64,000 nt of DNA. It comes from Micromonospora sp. NBC_01813 (GTDB lineage: Bacteria; Actinomycetota; Actinomycetes; Mycobacteriales; Micromonosporaceae). Shown here piece after piece: positions 1 through 8,404 of the stretch; the stretch's first letter is position 1, and the number at the start of each line of letters is the position of its first letter. The DNA lies in NCBI RefSeq assembly GCF_035917335.1, contig NZ_CP109067.1, forward strand, positions 3,037,001-3,101,000. Direction: 5' to 3'. The position numbers and the translations under genes are program-made. A model generated the notes under the pieces. It was given only the letters and a program-made list of their open reading frames with translations. It searched no databases and had not been told where the DNA came from.

Positions 1-1252
1 CCCGTGCGCTGGTGCGGGTCAGCATGTTCAGGGCGGCCTTCGCCATGTTGGTGTGCGGGTGGCCGGCTCCCTTGTAGCCCCGGGCGAACACCCCTTCCAT
101 CGCCGACACGTTCACCACGTACTTGCGCCGGGCCGGCGCGGCGGCCATCGCCGGACGCAGCCGGCTGATCAGGATGAACGGCGCGACCGAGTTGCACAGC
201 TGCACTTCGAGCAACTCGACCGCGTCGACCTCGTGCACCCGTTGCACCCAGCTGTTGACCGGATCGAGGTCCGGCACCAGCCCGCCGGCGTCGATCGCCG
301 ACGCCAGGGCGATCCGCTCCGGTGAGGCTGAGCCACTGGTCAGCGCCAGCGCGGTGAGCGCGTGCGGCGAGATCGCCGAGGACTGCGGTCGCGGTGCGCC
401 GATCGCCGCCGCGGCCTCGCCTCGGCCGCCGGCCGACGAGAAGCTGACGATCTCCGGCAGCGGCCCGTCTGGCAGCGGTGCCGATTCGGCGGCCACCAGG
501 TGCGCGTACGCGCCGGGGCTGCGCCGGACGGTCTGGGCCGCGTTGTTGATCAGGATGTCCAGTGGCCCCTGTGCGGCGACCGAGTCGGCCACGGCGATCA
601 CCTGGGCGGGGTCGCGCAGGTCGACGCCGAGGATCCGCAGCCGGTGCAGCCACTGGTCGCTGTCGTCCATCGCGGCGAACCGACGGGCGGCGTCCTGCGG
701 GAACCGGGTGGTGATCGTGGTGTGTGCGCCGTCGCGCAGCAGCCGCAGCGCGATGTACATGCCGATCTTGGCTCGGCCGCCGGTGAGCAGCGCCCGCCGG
801 CCGGTCAGGTCGGTGCGGGCGTCGCGGCGCTCGTGGTTGAGCTTGGCGCACGCCGGGCAGAGCTGGTGGTAGAAGGCGTCCACCTCGCGGTAGCGCTCCT
901 TGCAGATGTAGCAGGCGCGGGGCTGGTGCAGGATGCCGGCGGTGGCACCGAGCGTCGTCGACGCCAGCGGGATGCCCTTGGTCTCGTCGTCGATGCGGCC
1001 TGGCGCCCCGGTTGCGGTCGCCGCCGTGACGGCCCGGTCGGCGGCGAGGATGGCGTCGCGTCGCTCCTCTCGCCGCCGCAGTTTCACCGATTTGTACAGC
1101 TTTGCGGTGGCCCGCTGCACCCGTACCACATCGGGGTGGTCGGACGGCAACGCCGACAGCGCCTCGATGACGTCGAGGCAGACCTGCAGCTGCGCCGGGT
1201 CGATCCCGGCCAAATCCAGATCAAGATCCGGTCGTACGTCGTCCACCGTCAT
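1..1252 (-). CDS. SDR-family oxidoreductase with N-terminal cysteine motif (3' end cut by window edge)
   Basis: About 417 codons are visible from the ATG at 1252; the gene runs off the left edge. The N-terminal third carries a CYICKERY...CPACAKLN pair of CxxC motifs about 20 residues apart, which looks like a small zinc ribbon. A short-chain dehydrogenase Rossmann domain follows: TGGRAKIGMYIALRLL is the glycine-rich cofactor motif and ILINNAAQT the NNAG-type motif. Where classical SDRs have YxxxK, this protein reads HPHTNMAKAALNML, with Thr at the tyrosine position (codon 50-52) and Lys at 38-40. The fold is clear, but substrate and even catalytic activity are unknown. I place it in the atypical SDR group from memory of similar HPHTNMAK proteins. 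Confidence 0.8.
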   Translation of the reverse strand, partial: MTVDDVRPDLDLDLAGIDPAQLQVCLDVIEALSALPSDHPDVVRVQRATAKLYKSVKLRRREERRDAILAADRAVTAATATGAPGRIDDETKGIPLASTTLGATAGILHQPRACYICKERYREVDAFYHQLCPACAKLNHERRDARTDLTGRRALLTGGRAKIGMYIALRLLRDGAHTTITTRFPQDAARRFAAMDDSDQWLHRLRILGVDLRDPAQVIAVADSVAAQGPLDILINNAAQTVRRSPGAYAHLVAAESAPLPDGPLPEIVSFSSAGGRGEAAAAIGAPRPQSSAISPHALTALALTSGSASPERIALASAIDAGGLVPDLDPVNSWVQRVHEVDAVELLEVQLCNSVAPFILISRLRPAMAAAPARRKYVVNVSAMEGVFARGYKGAGHPHTNMAKAALNMLTRTSAR

Positions 1253-1366
1253 ACCCGGTACCCGTCTCGTTCCTGTCGCCGCGGCGATGCGACCTGGAAC
1301 TCTACCCACCACCGCGGCTGCGCCGTGACGCCGCTGCGCCGAGCGGGTTCGGTCGGCCACGGCGGA

Positions 1367-1777
1367 TCAACCCGTGACCTGCTGCCACACCGGCACGATC
1401 CGGGCGTGGGTGAAGCGCCAGCCCTCAGGCGTACGGATGGCGGTGTAGCCGGCCTGCACGCCGGCCGTCCGATACGGCGCCTCGCCGGGTCGGAAGAAGT
1501 AGACGAGCTGATGGGTGCTGACCTCGGCCTGGTCGCGTTTTAGGTCGAGGTCGACCACGACGTCGGTGTTGAAGTGCTGGATGCCCTCGTCTGCCGGGCT
1601 GGTCCGCCGGATCCCCTCGACGATCTCGTCGATTCCGCGCAGCTCGCCGCGTGGGCTGCTGGTCTGCGCGTCCGGGGTGTAGATGCTCCGCAGGTCGTCG
1701 AAGCGACGTTGGTCCAGTGCCCGGGCGAGCCGGGCGACCAGCTCGGCGATCTCGACGCGGTCGGCAGTGGGTGACAT
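1367..1777 (-). CDS. SnoaL-like / NTF2-fold protein
   Basis: This 136-residue protein starts at the ATG at 1777, with GGAGG just upstream on the minus strand. The pattern ADRVEIAELVARLARALDQRRFDDL, an early Asp/Tyr pair (SIYTPDA) and a late TPEGWRFTHARIVPVW segment are typical of SnoaL_4/NTF2-like domains. The family includes small cyclases, isomerases and many proteins of unknown substrate, all forming a conical alpha+beta barrel. It is divergently transcribed from the MarR gene next to it, and two palindromes lie between them, so it is probably that regulator's target. No signal peptide is seen, so the protein is probably cytoplasmic. The fold is confident; the reaction is not. Confidence 0.75.
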   Translation of the reverse strand: MSPTADRVEIAELVARLARALDQRRFDDLRSIYTPDAQTSSPRGELRGIDEIVEGIRRTSPADEGIQHFNTDVVVDLDLKRDQAEVSTHQLVYFFRPGEAPYRTAGVQAGYTAIRTPEGWRFTHARIVPVWQQVTG

Positions 1778-1791
1778 TCAGATCCTCCATT

Positions 1792-1808
1792 CGTTGGCGC
1801 GGCCAACA
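1792..1808. promoter_or_regulatory. Palindromic operator 1 (MarR/SnoaL divergent promoter)
   Basis: The 17-bp inverted repeat CGTTGGCGCGGCCAACA has arms TTGGC/GCCAA. It sits 15 bp upstream of the SnoaL-like start, and it shares its outline CGTTGGCG-NNN-CCAAC with operator 2, whose centre is 29 bp away. Binding by the adjacent MarR protein is inferred from position. Confidence 0.6.
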
Positions 1809-1820
1809 ATAAGGCAGAAT

Positions 1821-1837
1821 CGTTGGCGACACCAACG
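1821..1837. promoter_or_regulatory. Palindromic operator 2 (MarR/SnoaL divergent promoter)
   Basis: The inverted repeat CGTTGGCGACACCAACG has perfect 6-bp arms CGTTGG/CCAACG around 5 bp. It lies 20 bp before the proposed GTG start of the MarR gene. Two copies of one palindrome in a short divergent intergenic region are typical of an autoregulating MarR repressor that also controls the opposite gene. Confidence 0.6.
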
Positions 1838-1856
1838 TCCTGTTACGGTGGTCACC

Positions 1857-2330
1857 GTGGAGTCCACGCCGCGCCGGCTCGCCACCAGAGCAAGCTGGTT
1901 GATCACTCAGACCGCCGTGCACTCCCGGCGACTCGTCGCCGAGGGATTCACCGCCGCAGGTGCCCGCGGCTACCACTACCGGGTGCTGGCCGCGTTGCAC
2001 GAATTCGGCCCGGCCAGCCAAGCGGACCTGGGGCGACGCTGTCAGATGGACCGCAGCGACGTCGTCGCCGCCGTCACCGAACTGGAGCGGGCCGGATTCG
2101 TCGCGCGCGGCACCGACCCGGCAGACCGCCGCCGCAACACCGTCACGATCAGCGATACCGGCGAGCGGCAGCTGCACCAACTGGACGACGCCCTCGACCA
2201 GGTGCAGGACGACCTGCTCGCCCCGCTGACGCCCGCCGAGCGCCAGACCCTCATCACCCTGCTCGGCAAGGTGCTCGACCACCACAGCACCCCGCCGACA
2301 GCCGGTGACCAACAACAGAACGTGACGTGA
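1857..2330 (+). CDS. MarR-family transcriptional regulator
   Basis: With the GTG start at 1857 this is a 157-residue protein. An in-frame GTG at 1848 is an alternative, and an open frame extends further upstream, but a longer start would overlap the operators. The winged-helix DNA-binding part is visible: VLAALHEFGPASQADLGRR, then the recognition helix MDRSDVVAAVTELERAGFV, then the wing RGTDPADRRRNTVTISDTG. The DPxDRRxxxVxLTxxG wing is the MarR signature. The C-terminal helices (LDDALDQVQDDLLAPLTPAERQTLITLLGKVLD) form the dimer interface. It faces the SnoaL-like gene across two matching palindromes, so I infer local repression relieved by an unknown ligand. Confidence 0.85.
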   Translation: MESTPRRLATRASWLITQTAVHSRRLVAEGFTAAGARGYHYRVLAALHEFGPASQADLGRRCQMDRSDVVAAVTELERAGFVARGTDPADRRRNTVTISDTGERQLHQLDDALDQVQDDLLAPLTPAERQTLITLLGKVLDHHSTPPTAGDQQQNVT

Positions 2331-2350
2331 CACGGGTCACACACGGGTCA
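2327..2350. promoter_or_regulatory. Direct and inverted repeats ahead of the ECF sigma gene
   Basis: ACACGGGTCA occurs twice (2330-2339 and 2341-2350), exactly one helical turn (11 bp) apart. The first copy is also part of the inverted repeat GTGACACGGGTCAC (2327-2340). The pair overlaps the MarR stop codon and ends 15 bp before the sigma-factor start. It could be a regulator site or part of the sigma promoter; the sequence alone does not decide. Confidence 0.4.
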
Positions 2351-2364
2351 AAACCGTCGCAGGG

Positions 2365-2937
2365 GTGTGGATCGTCTTGCCTGTTGTGAGACGGAGCCTG
2401 GACGCACTCGACGAGGGTGAACTGCTGCGCCGCATCGCCAAAGGCGACCGGCGGGCCTTCGACGAGCTGTACCGCCGTACGTCGCCCTGGTTGACCGCCC
2501 GGCTGCGCCGGCGGTGCGCCGACGACGACCTGGTGGCCGAGGTGCTGCAGGACACCTACCTGGCGGTGTGGCGCTCGGCCGGCAGCCAGGCACAGGACTC
2601 GGCCAAGGGCAGCGCCGTCGGCTGGCTGTGGACGATCGCCGCCCGCCGGCTGGTCGACGCGTTCCGTGCCCGGGCCCGCCGCGAGCGGGTCCCGGCGGTG
2701 CAGACCTTCGCCACCATCGCACCGGCCGCCGAGGACGAGGTGCTGGCCGACGGGATGGACGCCAACCTGGAACAGGCCCTGCTGGCGTTGCCAGCCAACC
2801 TGCGCCAGGTGCTGCGCGCGATGGTGCTCGACGGCCTGACCACCCGGGAGACGTCGGTACTGCTCGGCATGCCAGAGGGAACCGTGAAGACGTACGCGCG
2901 GCGGGCCCGGATCGCGCTACGGGAGGCATTGTCATGA
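2365..2937 (+). CDS. ECF-type RNA polymerase sigma factor
   Basis: This protein has 190 residues from a GTG start. Region 2 is visible as FDELYRRTSPWLTARLRRR...DDDLVAEVLQDTYLAVWRS (core binding and -10 recognition). Region 4 is near the C-terminus as ALLALPANLRQVLRAMVLDGLTTRETSVLLG then MPEGTVKTYARRARIALREAL, the helix-turn-helix that reads the -35 element. There is no region 1 or 3, as expected for group IV sigma factors. The stop overlaps the next start by four bases (ATGA), and that next gene is a zinc-type membrane anti-sigma factor, so the pair forms a standard signal-responsive unit. The ABC genes downstream are the likely regulon core. Confidence 0.9.
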   Translation: MWIVLPVVRRSLDALDEGELLRRIAKGDRRAFDELYRRTSPWLTARLRRRCADDDLVAEVLQDTYLAVWRSAGSQAQDSAKGSAVGWLWTIAARRLVDAFRARARRERVPAVQTFATIAPAAEDEVLADGMDANLEQALLALPANLRQVLRAMVLDGLTTRETSVLLGMPEGTVKTYARRARIALREALS

Positions 2938-3746
2938 ACACTCATCCCACCCCTGTTCTCATCTCCCGCTACGCCGCCGGTGACGCCATTGACGACGCCA
3001 CCGTCTGGGCGATCGAGGCCCACCTGGAGTCCTGCGCCGCCTGCCGGACGGTTCTCACCACGGCGGTCGACCCGGCCGCCCGGCAACTGCTGGACCGGGT
3101 GGCCGACGGCATCGCCGCCGGGATCGCCGCCGGCCCCGCGCCGGCCAGGCGCCGACGACTACGCCGCGCCGGGGTCACCGCCCGCATCCTGCCCTGGCTG
3201 GCCACGGCGGTCGCGCTGATGCTGGTGGCGGTGTTGTTCGAGTCGACGTTCCACAGCATGCCGTCACTGGTGCTGCTCATCGCACCGGTGGCACCCCTGC
3301 TGCCGGTGGCCGCCGCGTGGAGCCGGCGCACCGACCCGGCCTGGGAGCTGATCGCCTCGATGCCGCGCACCGGGCTGTCGTTGCTGCTTCGCCGTACCTT
3401 CGCCGTCCTGATGGCGGTCGTCCCGGTGCTGGCAGCGGCCGGCGGGGTGACCGGGCACTCCCCTGTCCGGTGGCTGCTGCCCTGCCTGGCCTTCACCGCC
3501 GGCGCCCTGGCCCTGGGTGGACTGGTCGGCGTTGACCGGGCTGCGCTCGGCCTGTCGGTCGTCTGGTCCGTCGGCGTGATCGCGCCGAGCCTGGCGGGTC
3601 AACGTCTGCCGGTCATTCTCGAGGCCGGCAGCTGGCCGGGCTGGGCGGCGGCCACCGCCGGGCTGGTCGCGGTACTGCTGATCCGGGCCGGCGATCACAG
3701 CCGGCCGGGCATCGGCTACGGCCAGCCAGGCATCGGCCGCAACTGA
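2934..3746 (+). CDS. Membrane anti-sigma factor with zf-HC2 domain
   Basis: This 270-residue protein is translationally coupled to the sigma gene (ATGA overlap). The first 40 residues hold the zinc anti-sigma motif H30-x3-C34-x2-C37 (HLESCAACR). After a basic linker (ARRRRLRRAG), hydrophobic stretches give about six membrane helices (ILPWLATAVALMLVAVLF; LVLLIAPVAPLLPVAAAW; FAVLMAVVPVLAAAGG; WLLPCLAFTAGALALGGLVG and two more). By family knowledge the cytoplasmic zinc domain holds the sigma factor at the membrane and releases it on a signal. The signal is unknown. The multi-helix membrane part, instead of a single pass, suggests direct sensing in the membrane. Confidence 0.85.
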   Translation: MNTHPTPVLISRYAAGDAIDDATVWAIEAHLESCAACRTVLTTAVDPAARQLLDRVADGIAAGIAAGPAPARRRRLRRAGVTARILPWLATAVALMLVAVLFESTFHSMPSLVLLIAPVAPLLPVAAAWSRRTDPAWELIASMPRTGLSLLLRRTFAVLMAVVPVLAAAGGVTGHSPVRWLLPCLAFTAGALALGGLVGVDRAALGLSVVWSVGVIAPSLAGQRLPVILEAGSWPGWAAATAGLVAVLLIRAGDHSRPGIGYGQPGIGRN

Positions 3747-3794
3747 CTCCGGCGCGCCGGCTCTGCCAGCCCGCGCCCGACCTGCTCACTTCAA

Positions 3795-3813
3795 CTGGCG
3801 GAACCTCCGCCAG
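3795..3813. repeat. Hairpin between anti-sigma and ABC genes
   Basis: CTGGCGGA-ACC-TCCGCCAG is a perfect 8-bp inverted repeat with a 3-base loop, 24 bp before the ABC ATPase start and 48 bp after the anti-sigma stop. No T-tract follows. It may be an attenuator, a processing site or an operator. Confidence 0.45.
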
Positions 3814-3836
3814 CTGTCCCGATGAACGGAGAGATC

Positions 3837-4636
<800 letters not shown>

Positions 4637-4640
<4 letters not shown>

Positions 4641-6040
4641 CCGGCCGAATCATGCGGACCGAGGTACGCCGGTCGGCGGTGCCCGGTCTCGCCGCACTGC
4701 TCCTGGTGGTCTGCGCGGGGCTCACGCTGACCTCGATCGAGTTCTTCTCCGGTCGGTGGACGCAGCTGGTGATGTACGGCCGCGGGTCACTGATCCTGCT
4801 GGTCCCGCTGGCGCTGGCCGGTGGCGCGTGGCTGGGCCGGCGTGACCGGCGGCACCGGGTCGGGGAGTTGTTCGCCACCACCGTACGGCCGCGCTGGCAG
4901 CGGACCTTCCCGCTCGCCGCCGGGTACGCCGGGGCTCTGGTCGCGGTCTACCTGCTGGTGCTGCTCATTGGCGCGGTGTGGGTGATCCCGACGGCCGGCT
5001 ACTTCCCCGTCGCGGTCCTCGGTATCACCGCGGTCGGTGTGCTGGCCGTGGTCGCCGCCGGTTGGCTGGGGATGGCCGCGGGCCGGGCTGTGCCTCGGAT
5101 CGTCACCGCGCCGGTCCTCGCGGTGGTCGGGTTCGCCGTGTTGGCCCTGCTGCCCGACTTCGTGTCGATGGCCGGCTTCGACGAGAACTTCGTCAAGATG
5201 CGCCCGGATCCGGCCGCGTTGCTGCTGAATCCGGCCGCTGTCAACGGCCTCGACGACTTCCAGACCATTCCCGGCTCGGTCACCCTGCTGCAGGCGGGGT
5301 GGTTGGTGGCGCTGGCCGGCACCGGCCTGCTGCTGATCGGCGCGGTACGCCGCAGCGTGCTCGCCCTGGCGGTGCTGCCCGCAGTGCTCGGTGCTGCCGT
5401 GGCGGTGCCGCTGCTGCCGACCGGTGGCTACACCGGGGCCGCCATCGTCGACCCGACCGCCGTCGAACTGGTCTGCGACGACAACGGCCCGCAGGTGTGT
5501 GTCCGCAAGGTACACGCGGCGCTGCTGCCCGACCTGGTCGAGCCGGCCCGGGAGGCGCTCGCGGTCATGGCGGCCAAACTTCCCGACGCACCAGTACGCG
5601 CGGTGCAGAGCGCGCGGCTGGCCGATTGGGCCGATCCGGACCAGACCCCGGCACGGCACGACGCGGACACGCTGACCTTCACGACGCCGAGCATCGACCG
5701 GTCCGGTAGGGCGGATCTCAGTGACGGGTACTTCGAGGCAGAACTGCTGCGGTCACCCTGGTCGCAGGAGTGCAGGCCCAGCGGCGGCAACAGCTACCAG
5801 GTATTCGAGTCGGCGCCCTACCTGGCGCAGGCGGTGGCCGCGGCCTGGCTGGTCGACGAGCCGCCGACGCCGGAGAGTTGGTGGAGCGCCGACGACCGGC
5901 AGTTGACCGAGACCGCGTACCAGACACTGATCGCGCTGCCGGTGGACCAGCAGCAACAGGTCGCCGGGCAGGCCCGCGCCGCCGCCCTCGACTGCGACTT
6001 CGACCGGTTCGAAGAGATCATGATGGCGGGTGTCCGGTGA
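4637..6040 (+). CDS. ABC-type membrane protein with large C-terminal soluble domain
   Basis: This 467-residue protein is coupled to the ATPase by an ATGA overlap. The N-terminal 270 residues contain about six hydrophobic helices (for example GLAALLLVVCAGLTL, SLILLVPLALAGGAWL, GALVAVYLLVLLIGAVWVI, VLAVVAAGWLGMAAG). From about residue 275 it becomes soluble, with paired cysteines (VCDDNGPQVCV, SQEC, LDCDF) that could form disulfides outside the cell. The layout resembles permease subunits of actinobacterial ABC systems with an attached extracytoplasmic domain. I cannot assign the family of that domain. It probably pairs with the membrane protein that follows. Confidence 0.7.
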
Positions 6041-6651
6041 GGTGGATCGGCCTGTACCTGCGCTCCCGCCGGGTGCCAACGGCCGCGGTCATCGTGTTCG
6101 GTTTCATCGCGCTGATCTGGGTCAGTTGGCCGAGCTTCTCCGACGGTGAAACCATCAACGCCCGGATGATCAGCATCACGGTGCTGATCGGGGCGGTCGC
6201 CCTCGGCACCACGCTGAGCGGCGCCGACGACGCACTCGACCACACCGCCGCGGTCAACTGGCCGGCCCGCCGCGCCGGACACCTGCTGCTCGCCACCGCC
6301 GCGATCATGGGGTTGTTGCTGCTCAGCACGGTCACCGACGCACGGTTCGAGCCGCTCGGCGTGGTGGCACGCAACACGGCGGGCCTGGTCGGGCTCACCG
6401 CGCTCGGGGCGACGCTGCTCGGCGCGGCGTTGTCCTGGATCGCGCCACTGACCTGGACCCTCATCGCGATCATGCCGTGGATGGGGCCGAGTGAGCAGGT
6501 GCGGACCCAGCTCGGTGCCTGGCTGATCCAGCCGGCGGACACCACCGCCGCCACCGTCTGCGCGACGGTGCTCGCGGCGGCCGGGCTGCTCGCGTACGCC
6601 CTGCGGGGCTGCCCCCGACGCCCAGCCGCCGAGACCGCCCCCGACCACTGA
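6037..6651 (+). CDS. Small integral membrane protein of the ABC operon
   Basis: The GTG start at 6037 overlaps the previous stop (GTGA), giving 204 residues with about five to six helices (VPTAAVIVFGFIALIWVSW; SITVLIGAVALGTTL; LLLATAAIMGLLLLSTV; TAGLVGLTALGATLLGAAL; TAATVCATVLAAAGLLAYAL). There are no soluble domains. It is probably the second membrane subunit of the transporter. The operon ends at the strong hairpin 24 bp further on. No family name can be supported. Confidence 0.7.
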   Translation: MRWIGLYLRSRRVPTAAVIVFGFIALIWVSWPSFSDGETINARMISITVLIGAVALGTTLSGADDALDHTAAVNWPARRAGHLLLATAAIMGLLLLSTVTDARFEPLGVVARNTAGLVGLTALGATLLGAALSWIAPLTWTLIAIMPWMGPSEQVRTQLGAWLIQPADTTAATVCATVLAAAGLLAYALRGCPRRPAAETAPDH

Positions 6652-6674
6652 CCTGGCCGCCGCCGGTTTCGTTC

Positions 6675-6719
6675 GCCGACGACGGCCTGCCGGGCAGTGC
6701 CCGGCAGGCCGTCGTCGGC
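6675..6719. terminator. Bidirectional terminator, 21-bp perfect stem
   Basis: A perfect inverted repeat with 21-bp arms (6675-6695 and 6699-6719) around an AGT loop lies between converging genes that stop at 6651 (+) and 6759 (-). The length and position fit a shared transcription terminator, although there is no T-tract. Confidence 0.8.
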
Positions 6720-6758
6720 ACGCAGCGGGTCAGGACCGGGCGCCACCGGGCGATCGGG

Positions 6759-7148
6759 TCAGCGGTAGCCGGCCAGGATCCGGGCGTTGTACTGCTCGAC
6801 GCCCCGCGCGGCCAGGATCGCCCCCACCGCGAGATAGGCCAGCCAGGTCAGCGGCATGGTGACCCAGCCGATGACGATGAAGATCAGCAGGAAGTTGATC
6901 CAGAACGTCACCCAGAAAGTCAGCATCAACACGATGCCGGTCGCCACCTTGCCGGCGTAGATGTTCCCGACCCCGAAGATCCCGAACAGGCCCAGCACGA
7001 TCTCCAGGACGATCGCCGCCCCGGCGGACTTGGGGGCCACGACGAGCTGCGGCGCGGGCGGGCCCCAGCCCTGCTGAGGATGGCCAGAGACCGGTGCCGG
7101 CAGGTACTGGCCCTGCCCTGGCTGATAGGGATCCGGATACGTCACCAC
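6759..7148 (-). CDS. TM2-domain membrane protein
   Basis: This 129-residue protein begins GTG GTG, so the start is at 7148 or 7145. A proline/glutamine-rich cytoplasmic N-terminus (YPDPYQPGQGQYLPAPVSG) precedes two to three helices with the TM2 signature GLFGIFGVGNIYAGKVATGIV. The C-terminal part continues with FWINFLLIFIVIGW and PLTWLAYLAVGAILAA. TM2 proteins are widespread small membrane proteins without a settled bacterial function. It lies in the same direction as the next membrane protein, 93 bp away. Confidence 0.7.
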   Translation of the reverse strand: MVTYPDPYQPGQGQYLPAPVSGHPQQGWGPPAPQLVVAPKSAGAAIVLEIVLGLFGIFGVGNIYAGKVATGIVLMLTFWVTFWINFLLIFIVIGWVTMPLTWLAYLAVGAILAARGVEQYNARILAGYR

Positions 7149-7241
7149 CGCAGTGTTCCAGGGCCTGAGCTGCGCTCGACACCGTACGTTCGGTCGGGCC
7201 CGGCGAGGCGACTGTCGAACGCCCGGACCTGGGCGGACTGG

Positions 7242-7655
7242 CTACCGGATCGAGATCAGTCGAATCGCCGTCCGCAGCAGGACGACCGCCCCGCCGGCGA
7301 CCATGACCATGCCGATGCCGGGAATCAGCTGGCCCCAGCTGTCGGTGGTGGAGCTGAGGTAGATCAGCCGGGCGATCTGCCAGCCGACGATGGCGGCGAC
7401 CCCGACGCCGGACACCAGGGCGTGGCCGATCGCCACCAGGCGGTACGGCAGCAGCGCGCCGGCGATAGCGATGAAGCCGGCGCAGAGGGTCCACAGTCCG
7501 GGTCCGGCGGTGCCGGACAGCGGCCCGAACGGTGTGATGACCCAGGGCAGCAGTGAGCCGACCGTTGCAAGCAGGCCGCCGATGATCATGCCGAGGCTGC
7601 CGGCGTGCAGGACGCGCCGACGAGCAGGTGCGGCGGTGGTTGCGGTGTCAGCCAT
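7242..7655 (-). CDS. Four-helix membrane protein of unknown function
   Basis: This 137-residue protein starts at the ATG at 7655. Four hydrophobic helices are visible: AGSLGMIIGGLLATVGSLLPWV, GLWTLCAGFIAIAGALLPYRLV, HALVSGVGVAAIVGWQIARL and LIPGIGMVMVAGGAVVLLRTAI. The short N-terminus is Ala/Thr/Arg-rich. The pattern GxLLxxxGSLLPW at the first helix is common in small actinobacterial membrane proteins, but I cannot name the family. It sits upstream of the TM2 gene and may be co-transcribed. Confidence 0.65.
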   Translation of the reverse strand: MADTATTAAPARRRVLHAGSLGMIIGGLLATVGSLLPWVITPFGPLSGTAGPGLWTLCAGFIAIAGALLPYRLVAIGHALVSGVGVAAIVGWQIARLIYLSSTTDSWGQLIPGIGMVMVAGGAVVLLRTAIRLISIR

Positions 7656-8059
7656 GACCGGATGTTAGGTCCGGGCACCCGCTGTGACCTAGCCGGCAAT
7701 CGGTGAATGGTCGGGCTGAGCCGTTGGGCGGCTAGTTGATCACGCGAAAACCCTACAAAGCAGGCAGGACCCGGCTGGTCCGCCCGCCCCGGCTACCGCT
7801 CACGGAACCCGGAAGACCGTTCACCGCCCCAACCCGCAGTCAAGCAGATCAACTCTTGCCTCAGCCGGCCCCGTCACGTTCTCTTCCCAGATTAAGGGTG
7901 TGACCGACCGCACAAGCCGCCGGGCGACAGACAGCACGTCGACCGCGCGGAGTGGGTGGATCGGGCAGCGGCACCGCCGCACCGAGGGCGACCAGCAGGT
8001 CACCGCGGCGCGGCCCGTCACCGGACCTGCCGTTCCCATAACGACTAGGAGGCCCCACA
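7656..8059. other. 404-bp intergenic region upstream of the symporter operon
   Basis: This divergent spacer must hold promoters for the membrane protein to the left and the DUF4212/SSS operon to the right. I see AGGAGG at 8047-8052, seven bases before the GTG at 8060. I could not support a -10/-35 pair, a riboswitch or a conserved operator. Short open frames here look non-coding (Arg/Thr-rich, no RBS). Confidence 0.5.
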
Positions 8060-8404
8060 GTGACCGAGGTAAGCCCCGATAGCAGCCCAGGTGGCGGGGA
8101 AACGCCACCACCGACCACGGCACCGCCAGACAACGGCTGGCGCCAGGAGTACTGGCGCCGGAACCTCCGGCTGATGGTGATCCTGCTGGCCATCTGGTTC
8201 GTCGTCTCGTTCGTTTGCGGCATCCTGCTCATCCAGCCGCTGAACAACATCGTGATCGCCGGATTCCCGCTCGGCTTCTGGTTCGCCCAGCAGGGATCGA
8301 TCTACGTCTTTGTGATCCTGATCCTGGTGTACGCCAAGATGATGGACCGCCTGGACAACGAATACGGCGTCAATGAGCAGCCCGCGGAAGGTGGTGCCAA
8401 GTGA
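8060..8404 (+). CDS. Sodium/solute symporter small subunit (DUF4212)
   Basis: GTG start with a strong AGGAGG seven bases upstream; 114 residues. After an acidic, proline-rich N-terminus comes YWRRNLRLMVILLAIWFVV and then PLGFWFAQQGSIYVFVILIL, the two helices and the FGFWFAQQGS core of DUF4212. The C-terminus KMMDRLDNEYGV is also typical. These proteins are always found next to a large SSS-family symporter and are taken as its small subunit. The stop overlaps the symporter start by four bases (GTGA). Confidence 0.9.
   Translation: MTEVSPDSSPGGGETPPPTTAPPDNGWRQEYWRRNLRLMVILLAIWFVVSFVCGILLIQPLNNIVIAGFPLGFWFAQQGSIYVFVILILVYAKMMDRLDNEYGVNEQPAEGGAK

Noticed and set aside
123-1543. Long open frames on the plus strand opposite the SDR gene
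   Set aside because: They are Arg/Ala/Ser-rich shadows of the minus-strand gene, which has clear SDR motifs; no ribosome site.
7900-8082. 60-codon open frame before the DUF4212 gene
   Set aside because: Arg/Thr-rich with no ribosome site or family pattern, and it overlaps the start of the DUF4212 gene and its AGGAGG.
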